DNA from: an uncultured Actinoplanes sp. | Lineage (GTDB): Bacteria > Actinomycetota > Actinomycetes > Mycobacteriales > Micromonosporaceae | Assembly: GCF_934643405.1 (NCBI RefSeq) | Contig: NZ_CAKUCL010000001.1 | Location: 1 to 64,000, forward strand | Reading direction: 5' to 3' | DNA length: 64,000 nt | Shown: piece by piece, positions 37,314 through 46,685 of the stretch | How the letters are laid out: the number at the start of each line of letters is the position of its first letter | How positions within the stretch are numbered: position 1 is the stretch's first letter | Translations under genes and position numbers: made by a program | Notes under the pieces: model-generated | What the model was told of the DNA's origin: nothing | The model's input: only the letters and a program-made list of their open reading frames with translations | The model's database searches: none

Positions 37314-37427
37314 CTCGGCCACGGGCCGTGACTGGCGCGTCAAGGTGGGGCCAACCACCGGGGAGCGGCCTCGTCGACTGACGACCTGCCGTGCGCCTGG
37401 GCCTCTGCACCGTGATAGGGAGGTCCC
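37314..37427 (+). promoter_or_regulatory. ZTP (pfl-type) riboswitch upstream of glyA
   Basis: The leader contains the conserved blocks of the ZMP/ZTP-sensing pfl RNA: CGTGACTGGCGC (37327-37338), a GGTGG...CCACC helix (37344-37359), GGGGAGC (37360-37366) and GCGCCTGGGC (37393-37402). This class controls one-carbon and purine genes including glyA. The aptamer's 3' strand (37399-37405, GGGCCTC) can also pair with 37420-37427 over the ribosome site, suggesting a translational on-switch when ZTP accumulates. Class membership is recognised from sequence; the switch mechanism is inferred. Confidence 0.85.
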
Positions 37428-38849
37428 ATGTCCGAGCTCAATGCCGAATCCACCGCCTTCCGGTCCGCGCTCGAGGCCGTGCGCGCCGTCGAGCCGCGCA
37501 TCGCCGACGCGATCGCCAAGGAACTGCACGACCAGCGCGAGTCGCTGAAGCTGATCGCCAGTGAGAACTACGCGTCGCCGGCCGTGCTGCTGGCGATGGG
37601 CAACTGGCTCTCCGACAAGTACGCCGAGGGCACCATCGGCCGCCGCTTCTACGCCGGCTGCCAGAACGTGGACACCGTCGAGGCCGTCGCCGTCGAGCAC
37701 GCCAAGGCCCTGTTCGACGCCGAGTACGCGTACGTCCAGCCGCATTCCGGCATCGATGCCAACCTGGTCGCGTACTGGGCGATCCTGGCCGACCGGGTCG
37801 AGGTGCCGCACCTTCGCCGTTTCGCCAAGCGCCAGGTCAACGACCTCACCGACGCCGAGTGGGCGGAACTGCGGGCGGCGTTCGGCAACCAGCGGATGCT
37901 GGGCATGTCGCTGGACGCGGGCGGCCACCTCACCCACGGGTTCCGGCCGAACATCTCCGGCAAGATGTTCGACCAGCGCAGCTACGGCGTCGACCCGGCC
38001 ACCGGCCAGATCGACTACGCGGCCCTGCGGGAGACGGCCCGCGAGTTCAAGCCTCTGATCATTGTGGGCGGCTATTCGGCGTACCCGCGCAAGGTGAATT
38101 TCGCGAAGATGCGGGAGATCGCCGACGAGGTGGGCGCCACCTTCATGGTCGACATGGCGCACTTCGCCGGCCTGGTCGCGGGCAAGGTCTTCACCGGCGA
38201 CTACAACCCGGTGCCGCACGCACACATCGTCACGACCACCACGCACAAGAGCCTGCGCGGTCCGCGCGGCGGTGCGGTGCTGGCCACCCAGGCCCTCGCC
38301 GACCAGGTCGACCGCGGCTGCCCGATGGTGCTCGGCGGCCCGCTCAGCCACGTGATGGCGGCCAAGGCGATCGCGTTCGCGGAGGCCCGGGACCCGTCGT
38401 TCCAGGCGTATGCGCAGAACATCGTCGACAACAGCCAGGCGCTGGCCGAGGGCCTGGCCAAGCGCGGCGTGCGGCTCGTGTCCGGCGGCACCGACAACCA
38501 CCTGGTGCTGCTCGACGTGCACCCGTTCGGGCTGACCGGGCGGCAGGCCGAGCAGGCGCTGCTGGACTCCGGCGTGGTCACCAACCGCAACGCGATCCCG
38601 CAGGACCCGAACGGCGCCTGGTACACCTCCGGCATCCGGATCGGCACGCCGGCGCTGACCAGCCGGGGCCTCGGTACCGCCGAGATGGATCAGATCGCCG
38701 AGCTGATCCACACGGTGCTGGCGAACACCAGCCCGGCCGAGGGCTCCAAGGCCAAGTACGTGCTGGACCCGGCCCTGTCCGACCGCGTCTCGAAGCAGGC
38801 GACCGAACTGCTCGCGCCGTTCCCGCTGTACCCCAGCGTCGACATCTGA
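37428..38849 (+). CDS. glyA: Serine hydroxymethyltransferase
   Basis: The 473-residue PLP enzyme converts serine and tetrahydrofolate to glycine and 5,10-methylene-THF, feeding purine, thymidylate and methionine synthesis. PLP-binding lysine is in TTTTHKSLRGPRGG (Lys274 by my count), and LIASENYAS near residue 43 is a family hallmark. It is somewhat longer than E. coli GlyA, with an insert near residues 130-160 (RRFAKRQVNDLTDAEW). Actinomycete genomes often carry a second SHMT of this longer type. GGGAGG precedes ATG 37428. Confidence 0.97.
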   Translation: MSELNAESTAFRSALEAVRAVEPRIADAIAKELHDQRESLKLIASENYASPAVLLAMGNWLSDKYAEGTIGRRFYAGCQNVDTVEAVAVEHAKALFDAEYAYVQPHSGIDANLVAYWAILADRVEVPHLRRFAKRQVNDLTDAEWAELRAAFGNQRMLGMSLDAGGHLTHGFRPNISGKMFDQRSYGVDPATGQIDYAALRETAREFKPLIIVGGYSAYPRKVNFAKMREIADEVGATFMVDMAHFAGLVAGKVFTGDYNPVPHAHIVTTTTHKSLRGPRGGAVLATQALADQVDRGCPMVLGGPLSHVMAAKAIAFAEARDPSFQAYAQNIVDNSQALAEGLAKRGVRLVSGGTDNHLVLLDVHPFGLTGRQAEQALLDSGVVTNRNAIPQDPNGAWYTSGIRIGTPALTSRGLGTAEMDQIAELIHTVLANTSPAEGSKAKYVLDPALSDRVSKQATELLAPFPLYPSVDI

Positions 38850-38856
38850 TCGTCGC

Positions 38857-38894
38857 GGGATGTGTGCCCTCGCGATCGCGGGGGCACACATCCC
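38857..38894 (+). terminator. Terminator hairpin after glyA
   Basis: A 13-bp stem (38857-38869 with 38882-38894) with an inner self-complementary CGCGATCGCG follows the glyA stop by 7 nt. Confidence 0.72.
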
Positions 38895-38963
38895 CGCTAG
38901 TGCGACCGCCGTCACTCACCGATTTCCTTCCGTAACGGCTGGTCAAAACGTTAGACAGGCCGC

Positions 38964-39866
38964 ATGCCCCTCTCGGTGGTCCTCGGCCTGCTGTCGGCGC
39001 TGCTGTTCGCCGCGTCGGCCGCGATGCAGCAGCACGCGGCCCACCAGGCGGTCAGTGCCGCGCCGGTGCCGCCGAAGAACACCGGGGTCGAGGCGGCCCT
39101 GCCGGTGCTGCGAACCGCCCGGCGGCTGGGCCGTGACCGCATCTGGCTGTACGGCACCGCCGCGAACGTGGGCGGCTCACTGGTCCAGGCCGCGGCGCTC
39201 TATTTCGGCTCGGTCGCGGTGGTCCAGGTGCTCCTGGTCAGTCAGCTGATCTTCACGCTGTGGATATCGGCGATGTGGGATCGCCGCCGCCCCGGGGTTC
39301 TGGAGCTCAGCTCCGCGGTGGCCATCTGCGCCGGCATCGCCATCTTCCTGTCCGTGCCGGGCACCGCACCGGCCGCGGGCGACGTGAACCGCCCCCGCCT
39401 GCTGGTCGCCACCCTCTGCGCGGGCGCCGTGGTCGTCCTGCTCGTCTTCACCGCGGCGGGCCGCCACCAGGCGGTCCGTGCCGTCCCGATCGCCATCGGC
39501 GCCGGTGTCTTCTTCGCGATCAGCGCCGCCCTGCTGAAAATCACCACGGACGACCTGTTCAACCGCGGGATCGCCGCCACGGCGATGGACTGGCCGGGCT
39601 ACCTGCTGGCCGCCGCGAACGTGAGCGGGTTCGTGCTGGAACAGGACGCGTTCGCCACCGGGTCGCTGCCGTCCGCGGTGACCGCGATGACCATCACGAA
39701 TCCACTGGCCAGCTACTTCATCGGGGTGCTGGCCTTCAACGCGCACTTCCCCAGCAGCCCGGGCGGTCTGACCGCCCTGGCCGGCGCGGCGGCGCTGGTG
39801 GTGGTGGGAGTGGCCGGCCTCGCTCACTCGCCGGCGGTGATGAGACACAAACCCGCGCCCGCCTGA
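38964..39866 (+). CDS. DMT-superfamily (EamA-like) multispan membrane protein
   Basis: The 300-residue protein has nine to ten hydrophobic helices and no large soluble domain, similar to the actinobacterial DMT-family transporter group that includes NIPA-like proteins. Conserved small-residue helices such as LGLLSALLFAASAAMQQHAA and TNPLASYFIGV fit that group. Substrate is unknown. It stands alone, after the glyA terminator. Confidence 0.83.
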   Translation: MPLSVVLGLLSALLFAASAAMQQHAAHQAVSAAPVPPKNTGVEAALPVLRTARRLGRDRIWLYGTAANVGGSLVQAAALYFGSVAVVQVLLVSQLIFTLWISAMWDRRRPGVLELSSAVAICAGIAIFLSVPGTAPAAGDVNRPRLLVATLCAGAVVVLLVFTAAGRHQAVRAVPIAIGAGVFFAISAALLKITTDDLFNRGIAATAMDWPGYLLAAANVSGFVLEQDAFATGSLPSAVTAMTITNPLASYFIGVLAFNAHFPSSPGGLTALAGAAALVVVGVAGLAHSPAVMRHKPAPA

Positions 39867-39873
39867 GGCGGGC

Positions 39874-41133
39874 TCAATCCGGGCGAGCGTCCGCCGCGGG
39901 AAGAACCCGGCCCAGCCGGGCCAGCGGGGACAGCGCCATCAGCGTCGGGGACATCATCATCCCGGCCGCGGCGATCAGCAGGGCGGTGCGCAGCCCCCAG
40001 CGGTCGGCGAGGATGCCGCCGAGCAGCGAGCCGGCCGGGGTCGCTCCCATGCCGGCGAAGGTGATCGTGGCGGTGATCCGGCCTTGCATCGCCGGCGGCG
40101 AGACGGCCTGCCGGACGGCCATGATGGTGACGTTGACCAGCTGGCCGAACGCGCCGACGAGGAGGTTGACGACGATCAGCGCGACGATCGTCGCCGGAGA
40201 GCCGCCGCGCAGGCCCGGGACGAAAAGCATCACGCCGTCACCGATGGCCGCCGCCGCGACCAGGACCGGCCCGTAGCCGAGGGCCGCCGGAAGACGAGCC
40301 GCCAGCAGGGAACCGGCCAGCGCCCCCGGTCCGGTCGCGGCGAGCACCAGCCCGACAGCGGCGCCGGACAGGTGCAGTTCCCGGGGCAGGAAGACCAGGT
40401 AGGCGGTCATCACGGCGGCGAACGAGAACTGGAACGCCGCCGAGGCGAGGCACACCGTACGGAGCAGGGAGTGTCCCGCCACGAAGCGCAGGCCCTGGTG
40501 GATCTGCCGCCACATCCGCGCCGGCGAGGCCGGAGGCGCGGGGATCGTCTCCCGGTGGCGCATCCGGGCGATGGACACGAAGGAGACGACGAAGAACAGG
40601 GCCGCGGAGGCGGCCGCGATCGGGGCGGACAGCAGGGAGGTCATCGTTCCGCCCAGCGCCGGGCCACCGATCTGAGCGGCTGACCGGCTTCCCTCGATCG
40701 CGCTGTTGCCCTGCAGCAGCTGGTCGCGACGCACCAGCCGGACCAGGGAGGACTGGTAGGCGACGTCGAAGAGGACCGACAGCGAGCCGAGGAGGAAGGC
40801 CACGGCCGCCAGGGCGGGCAGGCCCAGCGCCGCCGCCAGAGCGGCCGTGGTGGCCAGTGCCAGGGCTCGGCCCAGATCGGCGAGGACCATGACGGTGCGG
40901 GTGCGCCACTTGTCGACCCAGACGCCGGCGAACAGCGTGAGCAGGAACAGCGGTGCCTGGCCGACCGCCCGCAGGGCGCCCACCTGGTCCGCGCCGGCGT
41001 TCAACGTCAGGACGGCGATCAGGGGCACGATCACCAGGCTCGTCTGCTCCCCCAGTTGCGAGGCGGTCTGACCGGCCCAGAGGCGGCGGAAGTCGGGGTG
41101 GCGCCACAGGCTTGGCGTGGTGGTGGATGGCAC
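39874..41133 (-). CDS. MFS transporter, drug-efflux type
   Basis: The 419-residue protein has 12 predicted membrane helices and the N-terminal motif FRRLWAGQTASQLGEQ typical of MFS efflux proteins related to enterobactin/macrolide exporters. The loop motif VWVDKWRTRTVMVLAD matches MFS motif A. The GTG start at 41133 has a GAGGG site upstream. It is divergent from the XRE regulator at 41308, which may control it. Confidence 0.92.
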   Translation of the reverse strand: MPSTTTPSLWRHPDFRRLWAGQTASQLGEQTSLVIVPLIAVLTLNAGADQVGALRAVGQAPLFLLTLFAGVWVDKWRTRTVMVLADLGRALALATTAALAAALGLPALAAVAFLLGSLSVLFDVAYQSSLVRLVRRDQLLQGNSAIEGSRSAAQIGGPALGGTMTSLLSAPIAAASAALFFVVSFVSIARMRHRETIPAPPASPARMWRQIHQGLRFVAGHSLLRTVCLASAAFQFSFAAVMTAYLVFLPRELHLSGAAVGLVLAATGPGALAGSLLAARLPAALGYGPVLVAAAAIGDGVMLFVPGLRGGSPATIVALIVVNLLVGAFGQLVNVTIMAVRQAVSPPAMQGRITATITFAGMGATPAGSLLGGILADRWGLRTALLIAAAGMMMSPTLMALSPLARLGRVLPAADARPD

Positions 41134-41307
41134 GGGGAGCCCTCGGGTTGATCGGGCCCCGACGGTAGCCCTCGGCCCTCCGGCGCGAAAGGCGATTACC
41201 GACCGGCGGAGGCAGGGACAACCTGTCCCTGGATCAAGTCGGCCTTCTTCTCGATCGTCGGCTGTTGCAGGCTTGTCCTGTCGCCAACGAGGGGAGGCTC
41301 TGAAGAC

Positions 41308-42129
41308 ATGGACCGCGCACAGCTCGCTGACTTTCTCCGGACCCGGCGGGAAGCGCTGCAACCCGAGGACGTCGGGCTGCCGCGTGGGCCGCGCAGGCGG
41401 ACCGGGGGGCTGCGGCGGGAAGAGGTCGCCGCCCTCGCGGGGATGTCGGCCGACTACTACAGCCGCATCGAGCAGCAGCGTGGGCCCGTGCCGTCGGAGC
41501 AGATGCTCGCCGCGCTCGCCCGTGGGTTGCACCTCAACCTGGACGAGCGGGATCACCTGTTCCGGCTCGGCGGGCATCCGGCACCGCAGCGGATCTTCCG
41601 GGATGACCACATCAGCCCGGGGATGATGCGGATCGTCGATCGTCTCGAGGACACCCCGGCCATGGTGATCTCCCGGTACGGGGAGACCCTGCGCCAGACA
41701 CCTCCGGCGGTCGCGCTGTACGGGGACGAAACGCGGTTCACCGGCCTGAACCGGTATGTCGTATACCGCTGGTTCACCGATCCGAAGAGCCGGCTGATCT
41801 ACCCGGTCGAGGATCACCCCAAGCACGGCCGGGTCTTCACCTCCCAGCTCCGCCAGGCCTACGCGGCGGCGCCGCACGGACGGGCCAAGGAGATCGTCGA
41901 CGCGCTGCTGGACCGCAGCGAGGAGTTCCGCCGGATCTGGGCGGAGCACCACATCGGCGAGACCTACACCGACCGCAAGCGGCTCCTCCACCCCCAGCTC
42001 GGCGAGCTCGACCTGTACTGCCAGACGCTGAACGACCCGGACCAGTCGCAGACCCTGCTGGTCTTCACCGCCGTCCCGGGTTCGCCCAGCTACGAGAAGC
42101 TCCAACTCCTGGCCGCCGTAGGCGGCTGA
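41308..42129 (+). CDS. XRE-family regulator with MmyB-like ligand-binding domain
   Basis: The 273-residue protein has an N-terminal helix-turn-helix (about residues 29-80: GGLRREEVAALAGMSADYYSRIEQ in two parts) and a C-terminal MmyB-like PAS domain (about 105-265). Proteins of this family often lie beside the dehydrogenase or reductase they regulate. The SDR gene starts 14 nt downstream, so they form a two-gene operon, and the divergent MFS gene may also be a target. The ligand is unknown. Confidence 0.92.
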   Translation: MDRAQLADFLRTRREALQPEDVGLPRGPRRRTGGLRREEVAALAGMSADYYSRIEQQRGPVPSEQMLAALARGLHLNLDERDHLFRLGGHPAPQRIFRDDHISPGMMRIVDRLEDTPAMVISRYGETLRQTPPAVALYGDETRFTGLNRYVVYRWFTDPKSRLIYPVEDHPKHGRVFTSQLRQAYAAAPHGRAKEIVDALLDRSEEFRRIWAEHHIGETYTDRKRLLHPQLGELDLYCQTLNDPDQSQTLLVFTAVPGSPSYEKLQLLAAVGG

Positions 42130-42143
42130 AGAAAGGCACAGTC

Positions 42144-42869
42144 ATGCCCAAGATCGCCCTCATCACCGGCGGCAACCGCGGCCTCGGCCGCGCCACCGCG
42201 CTCGAACTGATCGAGCAAGGCATCGAGGTCATCTACACCTACCGCAACGACCCGGGCGAGAAGATCGACGCCGTCGCGCTTCAGCTCACGGTGGGCGACC
42301 TCGACGCGTACGACAGCTTCGCCCAGGAACTGAAGACCGTGCTGCGGGACCGCTACGACCGCGAGAACTTCGACTTCCTGATCAACAACGCGGGTGTCGG
42401 CCTCGCCGCCACCGTCGCGGAGACCACCGTCGAGGACTTCGACGAGATGATGAACGTGCACTTCCGCGGCATGTACTTCCTGACCCAGAAGATGCTGCCG
42501 CTGATCGCGGACGGCGGCCGGATCGTCAACTTCTCCAGCGGTCTGGCGCGCTTCACCGGCCTGGGCGTCTATCCGGCCTACGGCGCGCTCAAGGCCGCCG
42601 TCGACACGTTCAGCCGGTACCTGGCCAAGGAGCTCGGGCCCCGCGGGATCAGCGTCAACACGATCGCGCCCGGACCGACCGCGACAGAGTTCGGCGGCGG
42701 CGCGCTGGCCCGCAACGAGCAGGTGCGCGGCCTCATGGCGAGTCAGAACGTGTTCGGCCGGATGGGCGAGCCGAAGGACATCGTCCCGGTGATCGCGTCG
42801 CTGCTGCGCGACGACATGGGCTGGGTGACCGCGCAGCGCATCGAGGCGTCCGGCGGCATGCTGATCTAG
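42144..42869 (+). CDS. Short-chain dehydrogenase/reductase
   Basis: The 241-residue classical SDR has cofactor motif TGGNRGLG (about 8-15), NNAG at about 87-90, catalytic Ser in NFSSG and YGALK (Tyr-xxx-Lys) near 147-151. The residue pattern following the second strand (YRNDPG) leans to NADPH. Substrate unknown. The gene follows its probable MmyB-type regulator in one operon. Confidence 0.94.
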   Translation: MPKIALITGGNRGLGRATALELIEQGIEVIYTYRNDPGEKIDAVALQLTVGDLDAYDSFAQELKTVLRDRYDRENFDFLINNAGVGLAATVAETTVEDFDEMMNVHFRGMYFLTQKMLPLIADGGRIVNFSSGLARFTGLGVYPAYGALKAAVDTFSRYLAKELGPRGISVNTIAPGPTATEFGGGALARNEQVRGLMASQNVFGRMGEPKDIVPVIASLLRDDMGWVTAQRIEASGGMLI

Positions 42870-42930
42870 GCGGCGAAACCGGAACCGGGGAACGGTTGCC
42901 AGAGCGAAGCTCATCGATGAAACTCATCTG

Positions 42931-42944
42931 TGAGAGCGCTCTCA
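42931..42944. promoter_or_regulatory. CebR-like LacI operator upstream of the GH64 gene
   Basis: TGAGAGCGCTCTCA is a perfect 14-bp palindrome with the GAGCGCTC core of CebR-type cello-oligosaccharide operators. It lies 69 nt upstream of the start codon, about the same distance as the similar site before the beta-helix gene. Confidence 0.75.
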
Positions 42945-43013
42945 GCCGCCGTTCCCCACGCCGGCTCTCCGGCGGGCGGCCGGGCGCACGCCGTACGCCA
43001 ATTGGAGATCCCC

Positions 43014-44363
43014 ATGCCTCACGCCGTCCCCCGGCGGCGCCCGCTGCTGTCCGGCGCCGTTCTCCTGCTCCTTCTGGCCGTGTTCACGGCCGTCACCGCC
43101 GGCCCGGCGCACGCCGCCGATCCGCTCATCTCGCAGGGCAAGACCGCCACCGCGTCGAGCACCGAGAACGCGTCGTTCCCGGCGAGCGCCGCGGTGGACG
43201 GGAACACCGGCACACGCTGGTCCAGCGCGTTCAGCGATCCACAGTGGTTGCGGATCGACCTCGGTGGCACCGCCACGATCACGTCCGTGACGCTGAACTG
43301 GGAGGCCGCGTACGCGAAGGCCTTCCAGATCCAGACGTCGGCCGACGGCAACACCTGGACCACCGTCTACAGCACCACCAACGGGACCGGCGGCGTCCAG
43401 TCGATCTCGCTGACCGGCTCCGGGCGTTACCTCCGGCTCAACGGCACGTCCCGGGCCACGCCGTACGGTTATTCGCTCTGGGAGTTCCAGGTCTTCGGGT
43501 CGGTGACCGGAACACCGCCGCCGACCGGCGGCAGCACCATGCCGGACTCGTTCTGGGGTGACACCGCCGGCATTCCGCCGGCGCGCAACGTCGTGCAGGT
43601 GAAGGTGCTGAACCGCACCAACGGCAAGTACCCGGACAGCCAGGTCTACTGGAGCTTCAACGGCCAGACCCACTCGATCGCCGAACAGCCCTATCTGGAC
43701 ATGCCGGCGAACTCGGCCGGCCGCATGTACTTCTACCTGGGGACGCCGAACAGCCAGTACTTCGACTTCATCGAGTTCACCGTCGGCGCGAACGTCTTCA
43801 ACGGCAACACCACCCGCGTCGACGCGTTCGGCCTGAAGATCGCCATGCGGCTGCACTCGCGCGACGGCTACGACGTGCAGGTCGGCGAGGACTACCCGAC
43901 CTTCACCGAGGACCGCACGGCCACCTTCGCGAAGTTCCAGAACGAGGTGCCGGCCGAGTTCAAGCACCTTGCGACCGCCACCGCGCCCTACCGGATCCTC
44001 GCGCCCGGCAGCGACGCCATGTTCCGGCAGGGCGGGCAATACCAGAACTACATGTCCTCGTACGCCGCGGCGCACGGCATCAACGCGATCACGTCCGACG
44101 TCTTCGGCTGTGCCGGGGTGCTCGCGAGCCAGCCGCAGCAGTGCGCCGCGCTGAACCGCCACACCATCGACCTGCCGCAGCCGCAGTGGGAGACGGTGTC
44201 CAACTTCTACCGGGCCCCGCCGGCGAACTACTACGCGAAGTTCTGGCACGACCACGCCCTCGGCAGACTCGCCTACGGCTTCCCGTACGACGACGTGGCC
44301 GGCCAGAGTTCCTTCGTCTCCCACGGAAGCCCGCAGTACCTGCTGGTCGCCGTGGGCTGGTGA
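43014..44363 (+). CDS. Secreted GH64 beta-1,3-glucanase with discoidin (F5/8C) domain
   Basis: The 449-residue product has a signal peptide (about 1-34), an F5/8C domain (about 35-160), a short Pro/Thr linker, and a C-terminal region (about 175-449) of the thaumatin-like GH64 family. That region carries WGDTAGIPP, VNVFNGNTTR-like and DAFGLKIAMRLH segments. GH64 enzymes release laminaripentaose from beta-1,3-glucan such as fungal wall or callose. ATG 43014 follows TTGGAGAT. Its F5/8C domain is the closest relative in the window of that in the beta-helix protein at 33279. The CebR-like operator suggests induction by an oligosaccharide. Confidence 0.85.
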   Translation: MPHAVPRRRPLLSGAVLLLLLAVFTAVTAGPAHAADPLISQGKTATASSTENASFPASAAVDGNTGTRWSSAFSDPQWLRIDLGGTATITSVTLNWEAAYAKAFQIQTSADGNTWTTVYSTTNGTGGVQSISLTGSGRYLRLNGTSRATPYGYSLWEFQVFGSVTGTPPPTGGSTMPDSFWGDTAGIPPARNVVQVKVLNRTNGKYPDSQVYWSFNGQTHSIAEQPYLDMPANSAGRMYFYLGTPNSQYFDFIEFTVGANVFNGNTTRVDAFGLKIAMRLHSRDGYDVQVGEDYPTFTEDRTATFAKFQNEVPAEFKHLATATAPYRILAPGSDAMFRQGGQYQNYMSSYAAAHGINAITSDVFGCAGVLASQPQQCAALNRHTIDLPQPQWETVSNFYRAPPANYYAKFWHDHALGRLAYGFPYDDVAGQSSFVSHGSPQYLLVAVGW

Positions 44364-44367
44364 TCCC

Positions 44368-45432
44368 CTAGGCGGTACGCCGCCGGCGCTGGAACTTGTC
44401 GGTCAGCGCCGGCGGCTGGTACCCGCGGTCGCCGAAGGACAGCGTCACGCCCGGCGGCACGATCTCGTCGATCCTGTCGAGGATCTCCGGGGTCAGCGTC
44501 ACATCCGCGGCCCCGAGCTGCGACTCGAGGTGATCCATCGTGCGCGGCCCGATGATCGGCGAGGTGATCGCCGGGTGCTGCAGCACGAACGCGATCGCCA
44601 GGTGGACCAGCGGGATGCCGGCCTCGTCGGCCAGCTTGCCGAGCTTGTCCGCGGCCTCGAGCTTGAGCTGGTTGCCGGGGATGGACAGGTCGTACCGCTG
44701 CGGCAGCCGGTTGCTGCGCGTCGACGTGGGCTGCGGCGCGTCCTTGCGGTACTTGCCGGACAGCCAGCCGCCGGCCAGCGGGCTCCACGGCAGCACGCCC
44801 ATGTGGTAGCGCTGCGCGGTCGGCAGGATGTCCGCCTCGACGTGCCGGACCAGGATCGAGTACGGCGGCTGCTCGGTGACGAACCGGCCCAGCGCCCGCC
44901 GCTCGGCCGTCCACTGCGCTTCGACGATCTGCTCGGCCGGGTACGTCGACGAGCCGAACGCCCGGATCTTGCCCTGACGCTGAAGCTCGGTCAGCGCGCC
45001 CAGGGTCTCCTCGTGGTCGGTGTCCGGATCGGGCCGGTGGATCTGGTAGAGGTCGATGTAGTCGGTGTTCAGCCGGCGCAGGCTCGCCTCCACCTCGCGG
45101 ACGATCCAGCGACGCGAGTTGCCGCGCTGATTGGGGTCGCCCGGGGCGCCCGCCGGGGCTCCCGCCGGCACGCCCATCTGGCCGTGCACCTTCGTGGCGA
45201 GAACGACGTCGTCGCGTCGCCCGCCGGCCAGCGCCTTGCCGACGATGACCTCCGATTCGCCCTGCGAGTAGACGTCCGCGGTGTCGATGAAGTTGATCCC
45301 GGCGTCCAGGGCGGCGTGGATGATTTTGATCGAGGTGTCGTGATCGGGCTCACCCCACGCGCCGAACATCATGGCGCCGAGACAGAGCGGGCTCACCTGG
45401 ATTCCGGTTCGTCCGAGGCTGCGATATTCCAT
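44368..45432 (-). CDS. Aldo/keto reductase
   Basis: The 354-residue NADPH-dependent reductase has the catalytic tetrad of the family: Asp and Tyr in FIDTADVYSQGESE, Lys in LATKVHG and His in YQIHRPD. It is the longer YghZ/Tas-like form. Its gene stands alone, converging with the GH64 gene (4 nt between stops). Substrate unknown. Confidence 0.94.
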   Translation of the reverse strand: MEYRSLGRTGIQVSPLCLGAMMFGAWGEPDHDTSIKIIHAALDAGINFIDTADVYSQGESEVIVGKALAGGRRDDVVLATKVHGQMGVPAGAPAGAPGDPNQRGNSRRWIVREVEASLRRLNTDYIDLYQIHRPDPDTDHEETLGALTELQRQGKIRAFGSSTYPAEQIVEAQWTAERRALGRFVTEQPPYSILVRHVEADILPTAQRYHMGVLPWSPLAGGWLSGKYRKDAPQPTSTRSNRLPQRYDLSIPGNQLKLEAADKLGKLADEAGIPLVHLAIAFVLQHPAITSPIIGPRTMDHLESQLGAADVTLTPEILDRIDEIVPPGVTLSFGDRGYQPPALTDKFQRRRRTA

Positions 45433-45462
45433 GGCTCGACGTTATGCCCAGAAGATGCCGCG

Positions 45463-46683
45463 CTAGACCTTGAGGGCCAGCCACAGCGCCAGGACGCCCG
45501 CGACCAGCGCGGGCGGCACCGTGAGCAGGCCGAGCCGCAAGAACTCGCGGGCGTCCGGGGACTCGTCGCGCGTGTGCAGGATCTGCCGCCACAGCAGGGT
45601 CGCCAGCGAGCCGACGTAGGTCAGGTTCGGGCCGACGTTCACGCCGATGAGGACGGCCAGGAGCAGACCAGGCGATTGATGTACGGCCGGGAGCAGCACC
45701 AGGGTGGCGGGGAGGTTGTTGAGGAGGTTCGCCAGGACCGCCGCGAGCGCCGATACGATCAGTAACCCGATCAGGCCGTCCCGGTCGGGGACGATCGCGT
45801 CCACCAGGGAACCCAGGCCGTGTTCGCGGACCGCCAGCACGACGACGCCGAGCGCCAGGACGAAGGCGCAGAATGCCGGGTTCGCCGCCGATATCAGCGT
45901 TCTTGGTGATGGTCGCCGGGGAATCGCCAGGGCCGCGGCCCCGGCCACGGCGACCCACCCCGGGGGCACACCCATCGGCTGCGCCACGGCGAAGCCGATC
46001 AAGGTGAGGGCCAGGACCGCGAGAGCGTAGCGGGGGGCCATCTCGGGTGGCTCCTCCGCCACGGGTTCCGCCGGCTCGGTCAGGTCCGCGCGGAAGAACC
46101 AGCGGAACGCGGCGTACTCGACGGCGATCACGGCCAGCCAGGGCACCGCCATGACCGCCGCGAACCCGAGGAACGTCAGGCCGCTGGCGGCGAACGCGAG
46201 CAGATTGGTGAGGTTGGACACGGGCAGCAGCAGCGACGCCGAGTTGGCCAGGTGGGCCGAGGCGTAGACGTGCGGTCTCGGGCGGGCGCCGATGCGCGCG
46301 GCGGTCGCGAAGACCACGGGAGTGAGCAGGACCACGGTCGCGTCCAGGCTGAGAACCGCGGTGGTGATCGAGGCCGCCCCGAAGACCGCCAGCAACAGTC
46401 GCCGGGGGCTTCCTCCGGAGATGCGGGCCACGGCCTGTCCCGCGTACCGGAAAACCCCGTGTGATCCGGCGAGCTGCGCCAGGACGAGGACCGCCGCCAG
46501 GAACCCCACCGTGGGGCCGAGCTCGCGCACCTCGGCGAGCGCGTCCCGCCAGGGGACGAGGCCGAAGGCGAGGACGAGAAGCGCTGCGGGCACCGCGACG
46601 ACCGCCTCGGGCAGACCCCGCGGACGCCCGACCGCGAAGGCCAGGACGCCGGCGAGCAGCACCGACGCGACGACCAGCGGCAT
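45463..46683 (-). CDS. ArsB/NhaD-type ion permease
   Basis: The 406-residue integral membrane protein has about 11 hydrophobic segments and the ion-transporter superfamily feature of two inverted repeats, each with a TN- or NN-containing hairpin (PVSNLTNLLAF and LNNLPATLVLLPA). It resembles ArsB-like arsenite or SLC13-type anion carriers. No arsenate reductase or ArsR gene adjoins it, so arsenite specificity is not supported. Confidence 0.82.
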   Translation of the reverse strand: MPLVVASVLLAGVLAFAVGRPRGLPEAVVAVPAALLVLAFGLVPWRDALAEVRELGPTVGFLAAVLVLAQLAGSHGVFRYAGQAVARISGGSPRRLLLAVFGAASITTAVLSLDATVVLLTPVVFATAARIGARPRPHVYASAHLANSASLLLPVSNLTNLLAFAASGLTFLGFAAVMAVPWLAVIAVEYAAFRWFFRADLTEPAEPVAEEPPEMAPRYALAVLALTLIGFAVAQPMGVPPGWVAVAGAAALAIPRRPSPRTLISAANPAFCAFVLALGVVVLAVREHGLGSLVDAIVPDRDGLIGLLIVSALAAVLANLLNNLPATLVLLPAVHQSPGLLLAVLIGVNVGPNLTYVGSLATLLWRQILHTRDESPDAREFLRLGLLTVPPALVAGVLALWLALKV

Positions 46684-46685
46684 CG

